Made by a program: the position numbers and the translations under genes. From Tolypothrix tenuis PCC 7101 (GTDB lineage: Bacteria; Cyanobacteriota; Cyanobacteriia; Cyanobacteriales; Nostocaceae): 64,000 bases of DNA. Positions 17,799 through 26,681 of the stretch are shown here, in pieces (the stretch's first letter is position 1; every line of letters starts with the position of its first letter). The DNA lies in assembly GCF_002368295.1 (NCBI RefSeq), contig NZ_AP018248.1, positions 4,287,396-4,351,395 on the forward strand, written 5' to 3'. Below the pieces are notes generated by a model that had not been told where the DNA came from, made no database searches, and saw only the letters and a program-made list of their open reading frames with translations.

Positions 17799-19229
17799 CT
17801 ACGCGTCTATATCCTTCATCCTTCGATTGGCAAATTCCTTGAAAGACTCATCAAGGTTGAGGCGTTGGGTTTTATATACTAGCAGCATCTTTTCTATGAA
17901 TGCGGGCATTTTCGCCACAGTTACAAATTGATATTCGCGACCAAATTTTTGTTCGTTGTCGCCAACGCCTACATAAACTTGATAACCTTCTAGTTTTTGA
18001 TTGTTTTCCTCAATGCTGACACCGAGTAGGGTAATATCACTTTTGCTGTGCTGGGCGCAGGATTTAGGACAACCGCTAAAGTATATATTTACAGGGCTAT
18101 CTAGGGAAACGCGAGTTTTGAGATATTCTGCCAATGTTAATGCGTCGCCTCTGGTGTCGGTAGCTGAGGAGGCGCACCCTTTGCTACCAGAACAGGCAAC
18201 TAATGTACTGTTGATATTGCTGGTGGAATAATCTAATTCCAAAGCTGCTATTTGTCTTTGTACATCAGCTATAGATTGTTGGGGAATATCGCTTAATAGT
18301 ATGTTCTGCCAAGGGGTAAGCCTGAGAGTACCCTTACCGTATTTTTCGGATAACTCCACTAATCCTAATAATTGCCTGGTTTCTAGGCGACCTAAGGGTA
18401 AAACAATTCCTATATAAAATAAACCTGGCTGACGCTGGGGATGAATGCCGATATGTTGAAATTGAGGTTCTGATTTCGGTTCCCATCTCTGGGTTTGGGG
18501 GGAAGAAAGCGGAAAAGCTAGATGCTGCTGGACTTGTTGCAGATAATTTTCACAACCTATATTGTTCAATACTTCTCGCAGGCGCAGTTTATTTTTACTT
18601 GTAGGATCGAGATGAGCTAGGTAAACATCGGCTAAAGCTGCTAAAACGGGTAAACATTGCTCTGGTGGCAATAAAATTCCTGTATCCTGGGCTGAGTTAC
18701 CTTTTGCGCCGACACTCAAACACAGGCGGAAGTAAACTTCACCATTTACTAAGACGGCAGCAAAAACGATATCATTAACGCGATCGCTTACCGAAACTAT
18801 GCCACCACCATCAAAGCAGACGCTAAATTTGGCAGATAGTCCTGATAGTTGTGAATTGGCTGTGATGTAATTGTCCCAAGCTGTGACAAAGGGACGGGTG
18901 TCGATCAATTCCTGGGGATCAATCCCAGCCGTTGGACTGGTCATGATATTGCGGATTTGATCTACAGTTGTGTTACTACAACCTAAACCTAAAGCTTGGA
19001 GATGCTGCAACACAAGAGCATTGATCCCCTGATGGATTTCGCGCACTTGCAAGTTAGCGCGATTAGTCACATCGACATAGCCACGTCCATATTGATCAGC
19101 GATATCTGCGATCGCCTGACACTGTTGACTATTTAAAATCCCACCAGGTATTCTAATGCGGGATAAAATACCATCTTGAGCAGGGGTGGCGTAGAACAAG
19201 CCAGGACATTTAGTAGATCCAGACAGCAA
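17799..19229 (-). CDS. cobG: Precorrin-3B synthase
   Basis: CobG is a nitrite/sulfite reductase-like monooxygenase that makes precorrin-3B in the aerobic B12 route. The 476 residues show two ferredoxin-like half domains (GILSRIRIPGG near the N-terminus, LGRLETRQLLGLVELSEKYG in the middle) and the 4Fe-4S/siroheme cysteines in ACSGSKGCASS and FSGCPKSCAQHS. The start is TTG (19227-19229): AAGGAG lies 9 nt upstream and no better codon fits. It is the first gene of the operon and sits directly behind a cobalamin riboswitch. Confidence 0.92.
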   Translation of the reverse strand: MLSGSTKCPGLFYATPAQDGILSRIRIPGGILNSQQCQAIADIADQYGRGYVDVTNRANLQVREIHQGINALVLQHLQALGLGCSNTTVDQIRNIMTSPTAGIDPQELIDTRPFVTAWDNYITANSQLSGLSAKFSVCFDGGGIVSVSDRVNDIVFAAVLVNGEVYFRLCLSVGAKGNSAQDTGILLPPEQCLPVLAALADVYLAHLDPTSKNKLRLREVLNNIGCENYLQQVQQHLAFPLSSPQTQRWEPKSEPQFQHIGIHPQRQPGLFYIGIVLPLGRLETRQLLGLVELSEKYGKGTLRLTPWQNILLSDIPQQSIADVQRQIAALELDYSTSNINSTLVACSGSKGCASSATDTRGDALTLAEYLKTRVSLDSPVNIYFSGCPKSCAQHSKSDITLLGVSIEENNQKLEGYQVYVGVGDNEQKFGREYQFVTVAKMPAFIEKMLLVYKTQRLNLDESFKEFANRRMKDIDA

Positions 19230-19239
19230 AACTATAACT

Positions 19240-19490
19240 CCTTCCCTGTGCGACGCAGGGATGTAGATGATCTATGTCTGTTGAGGACAGCTTGAAAGTT
19301 GGCATTCTGACTTACGCAATTTTGGATTTTAGATGCTGAATTTTGGCTAATTCTCTGACTCCTGATTTTTGTGAGTCCTCGGTTGCTAACATACTCCCGA
19401 CCATCAAAATGACAATCTAAAATCTAAAACGGCTTTACAGCTGCGGCACAGTCCCGGACTTTCACCGGCGTTTCCCAACCCCAAGCTTTA
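19240..19490 (-). promoter_or_regulatory. Cobalamin (AdoCbl) riboswitch upstream of cobG
   Basis: Read on the - strand, this leader holds GGGAAACGCCGGTGAAAGTC followed by CGGGACTGTGCCGCAGCTGT, the conserved core of cobalamin riboswitches, and about 170 nt later the B12 box AAGTCAGAATGCC. A hairpin CCCTG-CGTCGCA-CAGGG then lies against the AAGGAG ribosome site of cobG, which suggests control of translation start by B12. It thus would repress cobG-cobH-cobI when cobalamin is plentiful. Confidence 0.88.
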
Positions 19491-19960
19491 GTAATTTAGC
19501 ATGAGAAGGTAGTGACAATTATCGCTGCTTGATATTTTTCATCAGCTGAATAAGATTTATTTAACCAAGCTATACATTTTTAAATTTAGAATTTATAGGT
19601 ATCTAATAGCTATATTCAGTTATAAAATCTCATCTTAAACAGCTTAAATCCATAAAAATCATTATTGCACGGTTTTACTAGGTATTATGCCAAAATATAT
19701 CTTCTAGCTATAAATCAAATTCGCCGCTGAGTATTCAAGATTCTCTAACTTCCGCTTGATCAATTGTGCGTATATTATCCGTCTATCACGGTTAAACTTA
19801 AAATTCTGTGGAGACGCGATTGATCGCGTCTCCACAAACCCAAAATCATGACGAAAAATTCTTAACCAAACCCTATTGCGTGCCTTACTCTCAGCAGTAA
19901 CATACCCTAATTGTTTCAAAATTAAAGTTTTATTGCTAAATCTTTATTGAAAGCGGCGGG
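19491..19960. other. Gap without a gene; one symmetric repeat
   Basis: AT-rich sequence upstream of the riboswitch, probably with the cobG promoter at its left edge. An inverted repeat at 19808-19835 (arms GTGGAGACGCGAT and complement, two bases between) is of the same family as the palindrome at 6222-6241. An open frame across it (19704-19919, - strand) is not supported. Confidence 0.5.
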
Positions 19961-20144
19961 AAACTCCATCCCCTTGTGGGTGGAGAGGGATAGCCGCCCC
20001 GTCGCTTGGGGCATAGGGCATAGGGCATTGGTATTTTCTTTCCCATGACGGCAGTTTGCACAATACTGGAAACCAGCAACGCACTGCCTCCCCTATGCCC
20101 AATTCCCAATGCCCAAAAACTCCACCCACAAGGGGATGGAGTTT
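19961..20144. mobile_element. Fold-back element with 25-bp perfect terminal inverted repeats
   Basis: The left end (AAACTCCATCCCC... at 19961-19985) and right end (20120-20144) are perfect 25-bp complements, 134 bp apart. Inside, GGGCATAGGGCATTGG and CCCTATGCCC runs also pair, so the 184-bp unit could form one long hairpin. No coding capacity is seen. It may be a MITE, or a strong terminator for the 73-residue gene to its right. Confidence 0.6.
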
Positions 20145-20178
20145 TTCATTCTCCCTAATCCCTGTTCCCTTAAATTAG

Positions 20179-20400
20179 CTATTTTGCTCTGCCCTTTTCA
20201 ATATCATCTAAAGCCTTTTCCGTACGTGCATTCGGATCGCTTCTCAGATCCCAATTTGGAAACAACCCAGCAACAAATTTATTGATGGCTGTACGAGTCT
20301 GTAAGCTGGCAGAACTTAAGGGTTTGGGTAGAAAACTGTCTCCAAAACCTACAAATATCAAGAACAACAAAAGCAACCATGTCGTAGCTGTCTTACGCAT
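20179..20400 (-). CDS. Small secreted or membrane-anchored protein of unknown function
   Basis: The 73-residue product begins MRKTATTWLLLLFLIFVGFG, a signal or anchor segment (about 6-22), then a polar part with KPLSSASLQTRTAINKF and a charged end (ARTEKALDDIEKGRAK). I do not recognise a family. The N-terminal pattern, sensible codon use and the following gap favour a real gene. It is divergent from the methyltransferase gene to its right. Confidence 0.6.
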   Translation of the reverse strand: MRKTATTWLLLLFLIFVGFGDSFLPKPLSSASLQTRTAINKFVAGLFPNWDLRSDPNARTEKALDDIEKGRAK

Positions 20401-20546
20401 TGTTTGATACCCAGCAATAGTAGATCAATAGTCTAATCGACATTTTTGCAAAACAGCCATATCTTTTTTCTTCTTTGAGCTACCTCAAAGACAGCATAAT
20501 AAATTCCTGGCAAAGTGATGGTAGATGAGTTCAGAGGTTCACACAG

Positions 20547-21323
20547 ATGACCAAACTTTCCCTCAATTTGCAAACAGCTTCCGGACACCAAGTTTTAGCA
20601 GCCGCAGGTAAAAAATATCTGCGTCCTGGTGGCAGAATAGCTACAGATAAATTGCTCATGTGGGCAAATTTACAACCAGGCGAAACAGTTTTAGAGCTAG
20701 CTTCTAGCTTTGGTTATAGTGCGATCGCTCTTGCTCAACGCTACCATGTAAAAGTAATCGGCATAGAAAAGAATCACGAAAGTGTAATTCATGCCCGTGC
20801 TAATATTAGCGCTGCTAGGTTAGACGACCAAATCGAAATTATTGAAGGTGATATTTTTCATCTCGATCAAATACCAATTAAGTTCGACTATGTTTTAGGA
20901 GAAGCTATTCTCACGATGCAATCTCCACAGGGGAAAGCTAAACTTTTGGCGGCAATTCATCATCACCTAAAACCTGGAGGAAAATTCCTCTCTCATGAAC
21001 TATTAGCATCTAATAAAGAAGCAGAAATTCGTACTGAATTAGCTCAGGTAATTCGTGTGAATTCTACACCGCTTTCCGCAGCTAACTGGATTACAGCTTT
21101 CACAACAGCCGGATTACAAGTACAACAGCATCATACTGGTTCCATGAATTTATTGAATTGGCAACGAATGCTGCAAGAAGAAGGTATTGTCAACACCATC
21201 AAGATTTGGTGGAATATCTTAACGCAACCATTAATCCGCCAGCGTGTTTTAGAAATCCGTCATGTCTTCCATAAATATCATCAGGAATTAGGCTACATCC
21301 TCATATCTGCTGTTGCTCAATAA
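20547..21323 (+). CDS. Class I SAM-dependent methyltransferase
   Basis: The 258-residue protein carries the SAM-binding Rossmann motifs: motif I VLELASSFGYSAIALAQ (about 49-65; the usual E/DxGxGxG is altered to ELASSFG), motif II VIGIEKN with acidic Glu, EGDIFHLD as motif III and HHLKPGGKFLSHELL after it. The substrate cannot be predicted. It starts at an ATG 26 bp after GAGTTCAGAGG and is followed after 45 bp by a cupin gene and after 17 bp more by an unknown gene, so the three are likely one operon. Confidence 0.8.
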   Translation: MTKLSLNLQTASGHQVLAAAGKKYLRPGGRIATDKLLMWANLQPGETVLELASSFGYSAIALAQRYHVKVIGIEKNHESVIHARANISAARLDDQIEIIEGDIFHLDQIPIKFDYVLGEAILTMQSPQGKAKLLAAIHHHLKPGGKFLSHELLASNKEAEIRTELAQVIRVNSTPLSAANWITAFTTAGLQVQQHHTGSMNLLNWQRMLQEEGIVNTIKIWWNILTQPLIRQRVLEIRHVFHKYHQELGYILISAVAQ

Positions 21324-21368
21324 CATTATTTATCTGCTGCCATCGTCGTTTTATTATTCCTGACAAAT

Positions 21369-21716
21369 ATGACTTCCACAATCACAAATAACCAATTTTT
21401 TGTTACTCAATTGCAAGCAGAAATTGAATATCCCCATAGTGGAGTTCTCAGTAAAGTACTTTTGAAAGACCAAGTGTGTCAATATACCTTATTTTGTCTA
21501 GCAGCTAATACAGAAATTTCGGAACATACCTCCACTCGTAATGCCACAATCAGCGTCATTGAAGGTAAAGGTTTACTAACTTTATGCGGTGAGAATATTG
21601 TCCTAGAGCCTGGTGTTTTAGTTTTTATGCCTGCTAATGCACCTCACGCCTTACAAACTGCAGAAAATCTCAGCTTTTTACTCATACTTTCCGAAAAAGC
21701 ATCAGATAACAATTAA
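21369..21716 (+). CDS. Cupin domain protein
   Basis: The 115-residue single-domain protein has the cupin pattern: motif 1 around EISEHTSTRNATISVIEGKG and motif 2 around EPGVLVFMPANAPHALQT. A His (EH) and the later PHAL His could bind metal, but motif 1 is short of the usual two adjacent His. It is the middle gene of the methyltransferase-cupin-unknown operon. Function is open; such cupins can be small-molecule enzymes or sensors. Confidence 0.78.
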   Translation: MTSTITNNQFFVTQLQAEIEYPHSGVLSKVLLKDQVCQYTLFCLAANTEISEHTSTRNATISVIEGKGLLTLCGENIVLEPGVLVFMPANAPHALQTAENLSFLLILSEKASDNN

Positions 21717-21733
21717 TTTTTGGATAAAGAACT

Positions 21734-22225
21734 ATGCAATCACTAATTTCTACTTTCGCCCAATACTCAGATATTGCTCAACCTCAATTAGAAGTAATAC
21801 TATCTCACCCACTCAATGAATTTTTGAATTCACCGGAATTAACGCAAAAATTAGACAGTTTAGATAGTCCTTTGCTCAAGGAAACATTACCCACAGCCGG
21901 AGCAGTTTTAGCCAAAGAACTACCACCTTTTTACAACTGGCTAAAAAATGAATTAGGTGTGAAGCGCGTTCCTGAGAGTCCCGATCACACAACAGCCTGG
22001 GTAATTGGTTTTGTTCATCATCGCGAAAGTTTAACTAACTTAGTGGATTTACACCGTCCCGTACCACGTGCGGCTTTAGAGGCTTCCATTCCCCGCTTAA
22101 TAGCGTTATTTAATGGAGTGCAAAACGCCAAAATACGTCAGGAATGGCAAAAAGCGATCGCAATTCTTTGTTTAGTTCTGGTAGTCGCAGCCCGGGAACA
22201 AGATAAATTAACTGTACCTGTTTAG
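21734..22225 (+). CDS. Unknown protein, third gene of the methyltransferase-cupin operon
   Basis: I do not recognise this 163-residue protein. It is mostly helical by composition, without signal peptide; a hydrophobic stretch AIAILCLVLVVAAREQ lies near the C-terminus but is short for a membrane anchor. HTTAWVIGFVHHRES in the middle contains three His and could bind a metal. It starts 17 bp after the cupin gene. Confidence 0.7.
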   Translation: MQSLISTFAQYSDIAQPQLEVILSHPLNEFLNSPELTQKLDSLDSPLLKETLPTAGAVLAKELPPFYNWLKNELGVKRVPESPDHTTAWVIGFVHHRESLTNLVDLHRPVPRAALEASIPRLIALFNGVQNAKIRQEWQKAIAILCLVLVVAAREQDKLTVPV

Positions 22226-22233
22226 GCTAAAAC

Positions 22234-22359
22234 CAATACTTGGCGGTTAAGGGGAAAAGGGGAAGGGGAAAAGGGAGAAGAAAAAACCTTTAAGCCTTAC
22301 CCTTTAACCTTGTCCCCAAACCAAATTCCGAGTTGAAAATCAGCGAACGGACAGTATTG
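22234..22359. mobile_element. MITE-like element, 126 bp (copy of the 9594 family)
   Basis: It begins CAATACTTGGCGGTTAAGG and ends ...CGAACGGACAGTATTG, with the same GGGGAAAAGG and CCTTTAAGCC interior as the element at 9594-9718. The right arm is more degraded than in that copy. Confidence 0.65.
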
Positions 22360-22506
22360 AGGCTGAAACACTTTCAGGAGATAGCAAACCAAAATTGTAC
22401 TGCTGGAATGCGATCGCCTATGAATGAAGGGAAAGCGATTTTTACGTAGGGTTACACCTACGTACTTTTTTTGGATCGCTAGAATATAACCAAAAAACCA
22501 TAGTCG

Positions 22507-23022
22507 TTGATCGAGCAAGTGCGAAAACATCAATTCATTTACATTTTTGTGGCGCTGAGTTTAATTGGTATCCTAGGTTTTTCTTACTTCAGCCGCAAGC
22601 GATCGCGAATTCCTGTTTGTCAGTCATCAAAATTTATTGCTACTAAAGGTCAAAAATACTATGCCTATCCTGAAAAAATAGTAATTCAGCCTTGGCGCGG
22701 TCAACATCACGTCTATGCTGTATTTGCAGTTCCCAATCAATATAAAACTGACTATGTAATGCAAGTTACATTACCTGACAATGATACAGACTGCGGAACT
22801 ATACATAATATTCCCAGTGCAAACAGTGAGGGCGTTCAAACTCCTCCCGGACATTACTTAGTTAAAGGGTATTTAAATACACGAGTTGCTCTGTGGCTAA
22901 TTGCCCAAGGGAAGGTAGGTGAACTGCAGCAACCCACCAACTGGAAATTAGGCTACGGTGAGAAAATCCCTAAAAAGCGTAAGAAAGCTGCGTTGGGGAT
23001 AGATTGGGGGTTGGGGAGATGA
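22507..23022 (+). CDS. Unknown membrane-anchored protein
   Basis: The 171-residue product has one N-terminal membrane segment (IYIFVALSLIGILGFSYF, about 11-28) followed by basic residues and a mixed beta domain with Cys in PVCQSS and TDCGTI. No family is recognised. The start is uncertain: TTG at 22507 or GTG at 22519, without a clear ribosome site. The C-terminal KKRKKAALGIDWGLGR runs into a GGGGATTGG-type repeat, so the last residues may be repeat derived. Confidence 0.55.
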   Translation: MIEQVRKHQFIYIFVALSLIGILGFSYFSRKRSRIPVCQSSKFIATKGQKYYAYPEKIVIQPWRGQHHVYAVFAVPNQYKTDYVMQVTLPDNDTDCGTIHNIPSANSEGVQTPPGHYLVKGYLNTRVALWLIAQGKVGELQQPTNWKLGYGEKIPKKRKKAALGIDWGLGR

Positions 23023-23165
23023 GGACAATTACCAATTACCTATTACCATGCCCAATGCCCAATGCCCCATGCCCCATAACATCTAGTCATAAAGCATACA
23101 CAAAAATAGGCCTGATTTGACAACTGTATTTGATAACCTGAAAGATACTGTACTAGAGAAGCTTT

Positions 23166-23441
23166 ATGAACCGGATGTTTCGCAAATATCATCGCCAAAT
23201 TGCGATCGCTTTATGTATACCCTTATTTTTAACTGTGCTTACTGGTATGGGCTATACCATCGTAGATGAATGGTTTCACCAAGGTGAGTTAGGAGAATTT
23301 CTGCTGAGTATTCATACTTTTGAGATATTACGTTTAGGTAAAATCTATCCAATTTTGAATGGTTTGGGATTAGTAGGCTTGCTCATCACTGGTTTAAGTA
23401 TGACAGGCTTATTTCGCAAACGCCCAGAGCAAAATAACTAG
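23166..23441 (+). CDS. Small two-helix membrane protein, PepSY-TM-like
   Basis: The 91-residue protein has two hydrophobic segments (about IALCIPLFLTVLTGMGYTIV and LNGLGLVGLLITGLSMTGLF) with a short loop, and an FRKYHRQIAI start as seen in PepSY-associated membrane proteins. It is too short for a full PepSY protein, so it may be a stand-alone TM piece. ATG at 23166 is preceded by GAGAAGC. It has no close neighbour in the same direction. Confidence 0.65.
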   Translation: MNRMFRKYHRQIAIALCIPLFLTVLTGMGYTIVDEWFHQGELGEFLLSIHTFEILRLGKIYPILNGLGLVGLLITGLSMTGLFRKRPEQNN

Positions 23442-23669
23442 TAATTTCAAGCGAAATTAAAAATTCAAATTTGATACAGCGTAAGTGTTTCAGAAATTTT
23501 TCATAGTTAGCTAATTTACACTGTAGTGTAATCATACTGCTACGCAGGTGTTGCTGATTTTTGGTATGAAAATAACTTTGGATCTGGTTCAGAACTTTGT
23601 AGAAATTGTTCATGAAACCTATCTAAATTTAGATTCATACTGAGATGCAGTAACGCCGTTCGTCAAGCC

Positions 23670-23750
23670 AAAAAAAAGACCCCCGGTGATTAGCCAGGGG
23701 ATTCTGCAAGTCGGTATTGTCGCACAAAGACATTCGCGAGTTTTAAGATA
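23670..23750 (-). ncRNA. Candidate small RNA ending in an intrinsic terminator
   Basis: On the - strand a hairpin (CCCC-T-GG / CC-G-GGGG with a 7-nt loop, 23680-23700) is followed by TCTTTTTTTT (to 23670), a good rho-independent terminator. No gene on the - strand lies upstream of it: the next 370 bp toward the + strand aminotransferase hold only repeats. A TATCTT box (23744-23749 region) could give a start about 70-75 nt before the terminator; no -35 box is clear. A short sRNA is the simplest explanation. I cannot name it. Confidence 0.4.
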
Positions 23751-23794
23751 CCAATTTCATAATAAAAATATCTGCCAAATTGCCAAATCTAGAT

Positions 23795-23965
23795 GATGAG
23801 GGGATTGGGGACTGGGGACTGGGGACTGGGGAGAAGGGATGATGGGGATTGAGAAGATGAGGGAGAAATAACAGATACTCATTACCCATTACCAATTACC
23901 AATTACCCATTACCCATTACCAATTACCCATTACCCATTACCCATTACCCAGTCCCTATTCCCCA
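23795..23965. repeat. Large STRR block
   Basis: GGGGACT units (23805-23832), then more than a dozen CCCATTA/CCAATTA heptamers (23875-23945) and CCCCAAT. The two halves are partly complementary in pattern. The stretch before the aminotransferase (23966-24069) is AT-rich and likely carries its promoter. Confidence 0.8.
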
Positions 23966-24069
23966 ATCCCCATTAAGCGTAAATATTTAGCAAAGAGAAT
24001 CAAATGCTACTGCAATAGTTGAAACCTCAGTTTTTAATCAAACATTATCTTAAAAAAATCTAAAAAAAT

Positions 24070-25368
24070 ATGTTGAGTATCCCTGTGAATCTTGGTTTAC
24101 CCCGTGTGCCAAGTTTAGTAACTTCTTTACCGGGGCCTCATGCTCAAGCAATTATAGAACGCGATCGCGCTGTCACTTCTCCTTCTTATACAAGAGATTA
24201 TCCCTTGGTAGTGGCTAGGGGTGAAGGTTGTATGGTGGAGGATGTTGACGGTAATGTTTTCTTAGATATGACTGCAGGGATTGCGGTGACTAATACTGGA
24301 CACGCCCACCCGGAAGTGATTGCAGCTATTCAATCACAGTCAGCAAATCTTCTACATATGTCGGGGACTGATTTTTATTATGAACCGATGGTGGAATTAG
24401 CGGAAAAATTAGCTAGTCGCGCCCCTTTTCCCGCAGGTGCTAAAGTATTTTTTACCAATTCCGGAGCGGAATCTAACGAAGGAGCAATTAAACTAGCTCG
24501 ATATTACACCAAGCGATCGCAAATCATCGCATTTTTAGGCGCATTCCACGGACGGACTTATGGTGCAATGTCTCTGACTGCTTCTAAAGTAGTGCAAAGA
24601 CAAAATTTTGGCCCCTTTGTACCTGGTGTCACTCATATTCCCTACGGTACTCACGCCAGCTTAGATTATTTAGAAAAACATTTATTCCCGACGATGTTAC
24701 CACCACAGGAGGTAGCAGCAATGGTTGTCGAAGCGATACAAGGAGAAGGTGGCTACATCGTACCCGAAGATGGTTTTTTACAAAGAATTCGGGAGATATG
24801 CGATCGCTATGGCATTCTGATGGTAGTTGATGAAGTGCAATCGGGGATGGGGCGCACTGGATGCTTATTTGCCATTGAGCATTGGTGTGTGATGCCTGAT
24901 ATTATTACCACAGCCAAAGGTATCGCTAGCGGTTTACCTTTAGGTGCAATTCTCTCTCGCCCAGAATTAATGACTTGGCCGCCAGGGGCCCATGCTACAA
25001 CATTTGGAGGAAATCCCGTAGCTTGCGCTGCTGGGATTGCGACACTAAGGCTTTTAGAAAGTGGTTTGATGGCTAACGCCTTGCAAATGGGAGAGTTATT
25101 ACAAACAGGTTTAACTCAATTACATGAAAAATTTCCCCGCCTATCGTTACCACGGGGTAAAGGTTTAATGGTAGCGGTGGATTTATACAATGAAGAAGGT
25201 AATCTTGATCGTAATCTGCGCGATCGCATAATTCAAGAAGCCTTCAAACGAGGTTTATTATTGCTTGGTTGTGGTAAAGCCGCAATTCGTTTTTGCCCAC
25301 CTTTAGTTATCGATAGCAATCAAATTCATATTGCTTTAGATATTCTCTCAGATATCTTCAGTTCCTAA
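24070..25368 (+). CDS. Class III aminotransferase (acetylornithine / 4-aminobutyrate type)
   Basis: This PLP enzyme of 432 residues has the fold-type I landmarks: FTNSGAESNEGAIKLAR (around 128-144), AFHGRTYGAMSLT, Asp254 in VVDEVQSGMGRTG and the PLP Lys283 in TTAKGIASGLPLGA. These are shared by acetylornithine, GABA and lysine 6-aminotransferases, and the substrate cannot be told apart by eye. The next gene (25605) is a DUF1338/HglS-type enzyme acting on 2-oxoadipate, so a role in lysine or aminoadipate breakdown is possible. The two genes are 236 bp apart, so co-transcription is not certain. Confidence 0.9.
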   Translation: MLSIPVNLGLPRVPSLVTSLPGPHAQAIIERDRAVTSPSYTRDYPLVVARGEGCMVEDVDGNVFLDMTAGIAVTNTGHAHPEVIAAIQSQSANLLHMSGTDFYYEPMVELAEKLASRAPFPAGAKVFFTNSGAESNEGAIKLARYYTKRSQIIAFLGAFHGRTYGAMSLTASKVVQRQNFGPFVPGVTHIPYGTHASLDYLEKHLFPTMLPPQEVAAMVVEAIQGEGGYIVPEDGFLQRIREICDRYGILMVVDEVQSGMGRTGCLFAIEHWCVMPDIITTAKGIASGLPLGAILSRPELMTWPPGAHATTFGGNPVACAAGIATLRLLESGLMANALQMGELLQTGLTQLHEKFPRLSLPRGKGLMVAVDLYNEEGNLDRNLRDRIIQEAFKRGLLLLGCGKAAIRFCPPLVIDSNQIHIALDILSDIFSS

Positions 25369-25604
25369 TTGCACATTATAAATTTATCAAACTCTTGTGG
25401 GGTGGGTCGGACAGCCCGCCCTTATAGTGAAACTTAAATACTGATAAGCTTACTCAGTTGCAGTTTTTTGTACTACCTTGGAATTAATAGATAGCCATTC
25501 TATTGACTACTTTCTCATCGTCATAACAGATACTAATTTTGATAGCAACTTCCTACAAAAATTAACCTTTGACTCTTGACTTTTGACCTTTGACTCTTAA
25601 ATTT

Positions 25605-26528
25605 ATGAAACCCCAAATAGCCCTTCATCTCTTTTCATCGCTGTGGGAAGAATACAGCGCCAGAGTCAGTTACGCCCGCACCTATCAAGAAATGATTACT
25701 GCGGCGGGTGGAACTGTTGCAAATGACCACATTGCTTTACGTTCTTTGCGTCTATCTCTCGATACGCCAACAGGTAAAGTTGATTTGGGAATTAATTATT
25801 TGGAACAATTAGCTACAGCTTTAGGGTATGTAGCAGCAGGGGAATATATTTTCCCAGAAACTCATTTGTATGCTCGTCATTATAGTCATCCTCAGCAAGC
25901 AGAATTTGATTTGCCTAAGCTATTTATTAGCGAGTTAATTGTAGATGAATTGCCTGATAAAATTATTCAACTCATCTATCAAACAGTATCATCAATTGAT
26001 CACGAAATCATATATTATCTACAAAATTCAATCAAAGATAATGAGGATGAAAAAAATATTACTCAAAAACTGCAACAAATATTTACTCGTCCTTGGAAAA
26101 CACCCCAGCGTTCTGTTGTGGAAGAGGTGAATCAAGTAAATCAATATGGTGCTTGGGTGTTGTTGCATGGTTATGCAGTCAACCATTTTACAGGCTATGT
26201 CAATCGCCAAAATACTGCAAAATACCCAGATATTGACGCTACAGTTGCAGGTTTAGTTAACTTGGGCGTTCCTATGAAAGCGGAGATAGAGGGTAATATT
26301 GCTTGTGGCTTGCGCCAAACAGCCACGCAAGCTGTAACGGAAATGGTAACTGTTTTAGATGATAGCAATAATGCAGAAATTCAAATTCCCTGGACTTATG
26401 CTTATTATGAAATCGCTCAACGTTATCCTGTAGAAATAGAGCCAGGAAAACCTCTACTTTTTGATGCTTTTTTAGGTAATAATGCCCAGCAATTATTTGA
26501 AATGACAAGGTTGTCTGGTAATGGGTAA
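25605..26528 (+). CDS. DUF1338 family protein, 2-oxoadipate dioxygenase/decarboxylase-like
   Basis: Members of this family (HglS, YdcJ) convert 2-oxoadipate to D-2-hydroxyglutarate in lysine breakdown. The 307 residues show the first metal His (His42) and Arg46 in NDHIALRSL, and the second region WVLLHGYAVNHFTGYVN. The ATG at 25605 is chosen over an in-frame TTG at 25590. The stop codon lies inside a STRR run, so the last residues (SGNG) come from the repeat. A class III aminotransferase gene lies upstream on the same strand. The activity is inferred from family. Confidence 0.82.
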   Translation: MKPQIALHLFSSLWEEYSARVSYARTYQEMITAAGGTVANDHIALRSLRLSLDTPTGKVDLGINYLEQLATALGYVAAGEYIFPETHLYARHYSHPQQAEFDLPKLFISELIVDELPDKIIQLIYQTVSSIDHEIIYYLQNSIKDNEDEKNITQKLQQIFTRPWKTPQRSVVEEVNQVNQYGAWVLLHGYAVNHFTGYVNRQNTAKYPDIDATVAGLVNLGVPMKAEIEGNIACGLRQTATQAVTEMVTVLDDSNNAEIQIPWTYAYYEIAQRYPVEIEPGKPLLFDAFLGNNAQQLFEMTRLSGNG

Positions 26529-26588
26529 TGGGTAATGGGTAATTGGTAATTGGTAATTGGTAATTGGTAATTGGTAATTGGTAATTGA
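26515..26588. repeat. STRR run overlapping the 3' end of the DUF1338 gene
   Basis: GGTAATG and GGTAATT heptamers repeat about ten times. The TAA stop of the upstream gene is formed by the repeat itself. Confidence 0.8.
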
Positions 26589-26681
26589 CGTTTAATGTTA
26601 ATTAAGCCTTGAAACACTTATAGCATAAGAGGCGTTTCTAATTCACATTAGGCGTAATTACGAATTAAGAATTACCAATTA

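Noticed and set aside
19704..19919. 71-residue frame upstream of cobG
   Set aside because: It spans a symmetric repeat and has no recognisable domain or ribosome site.
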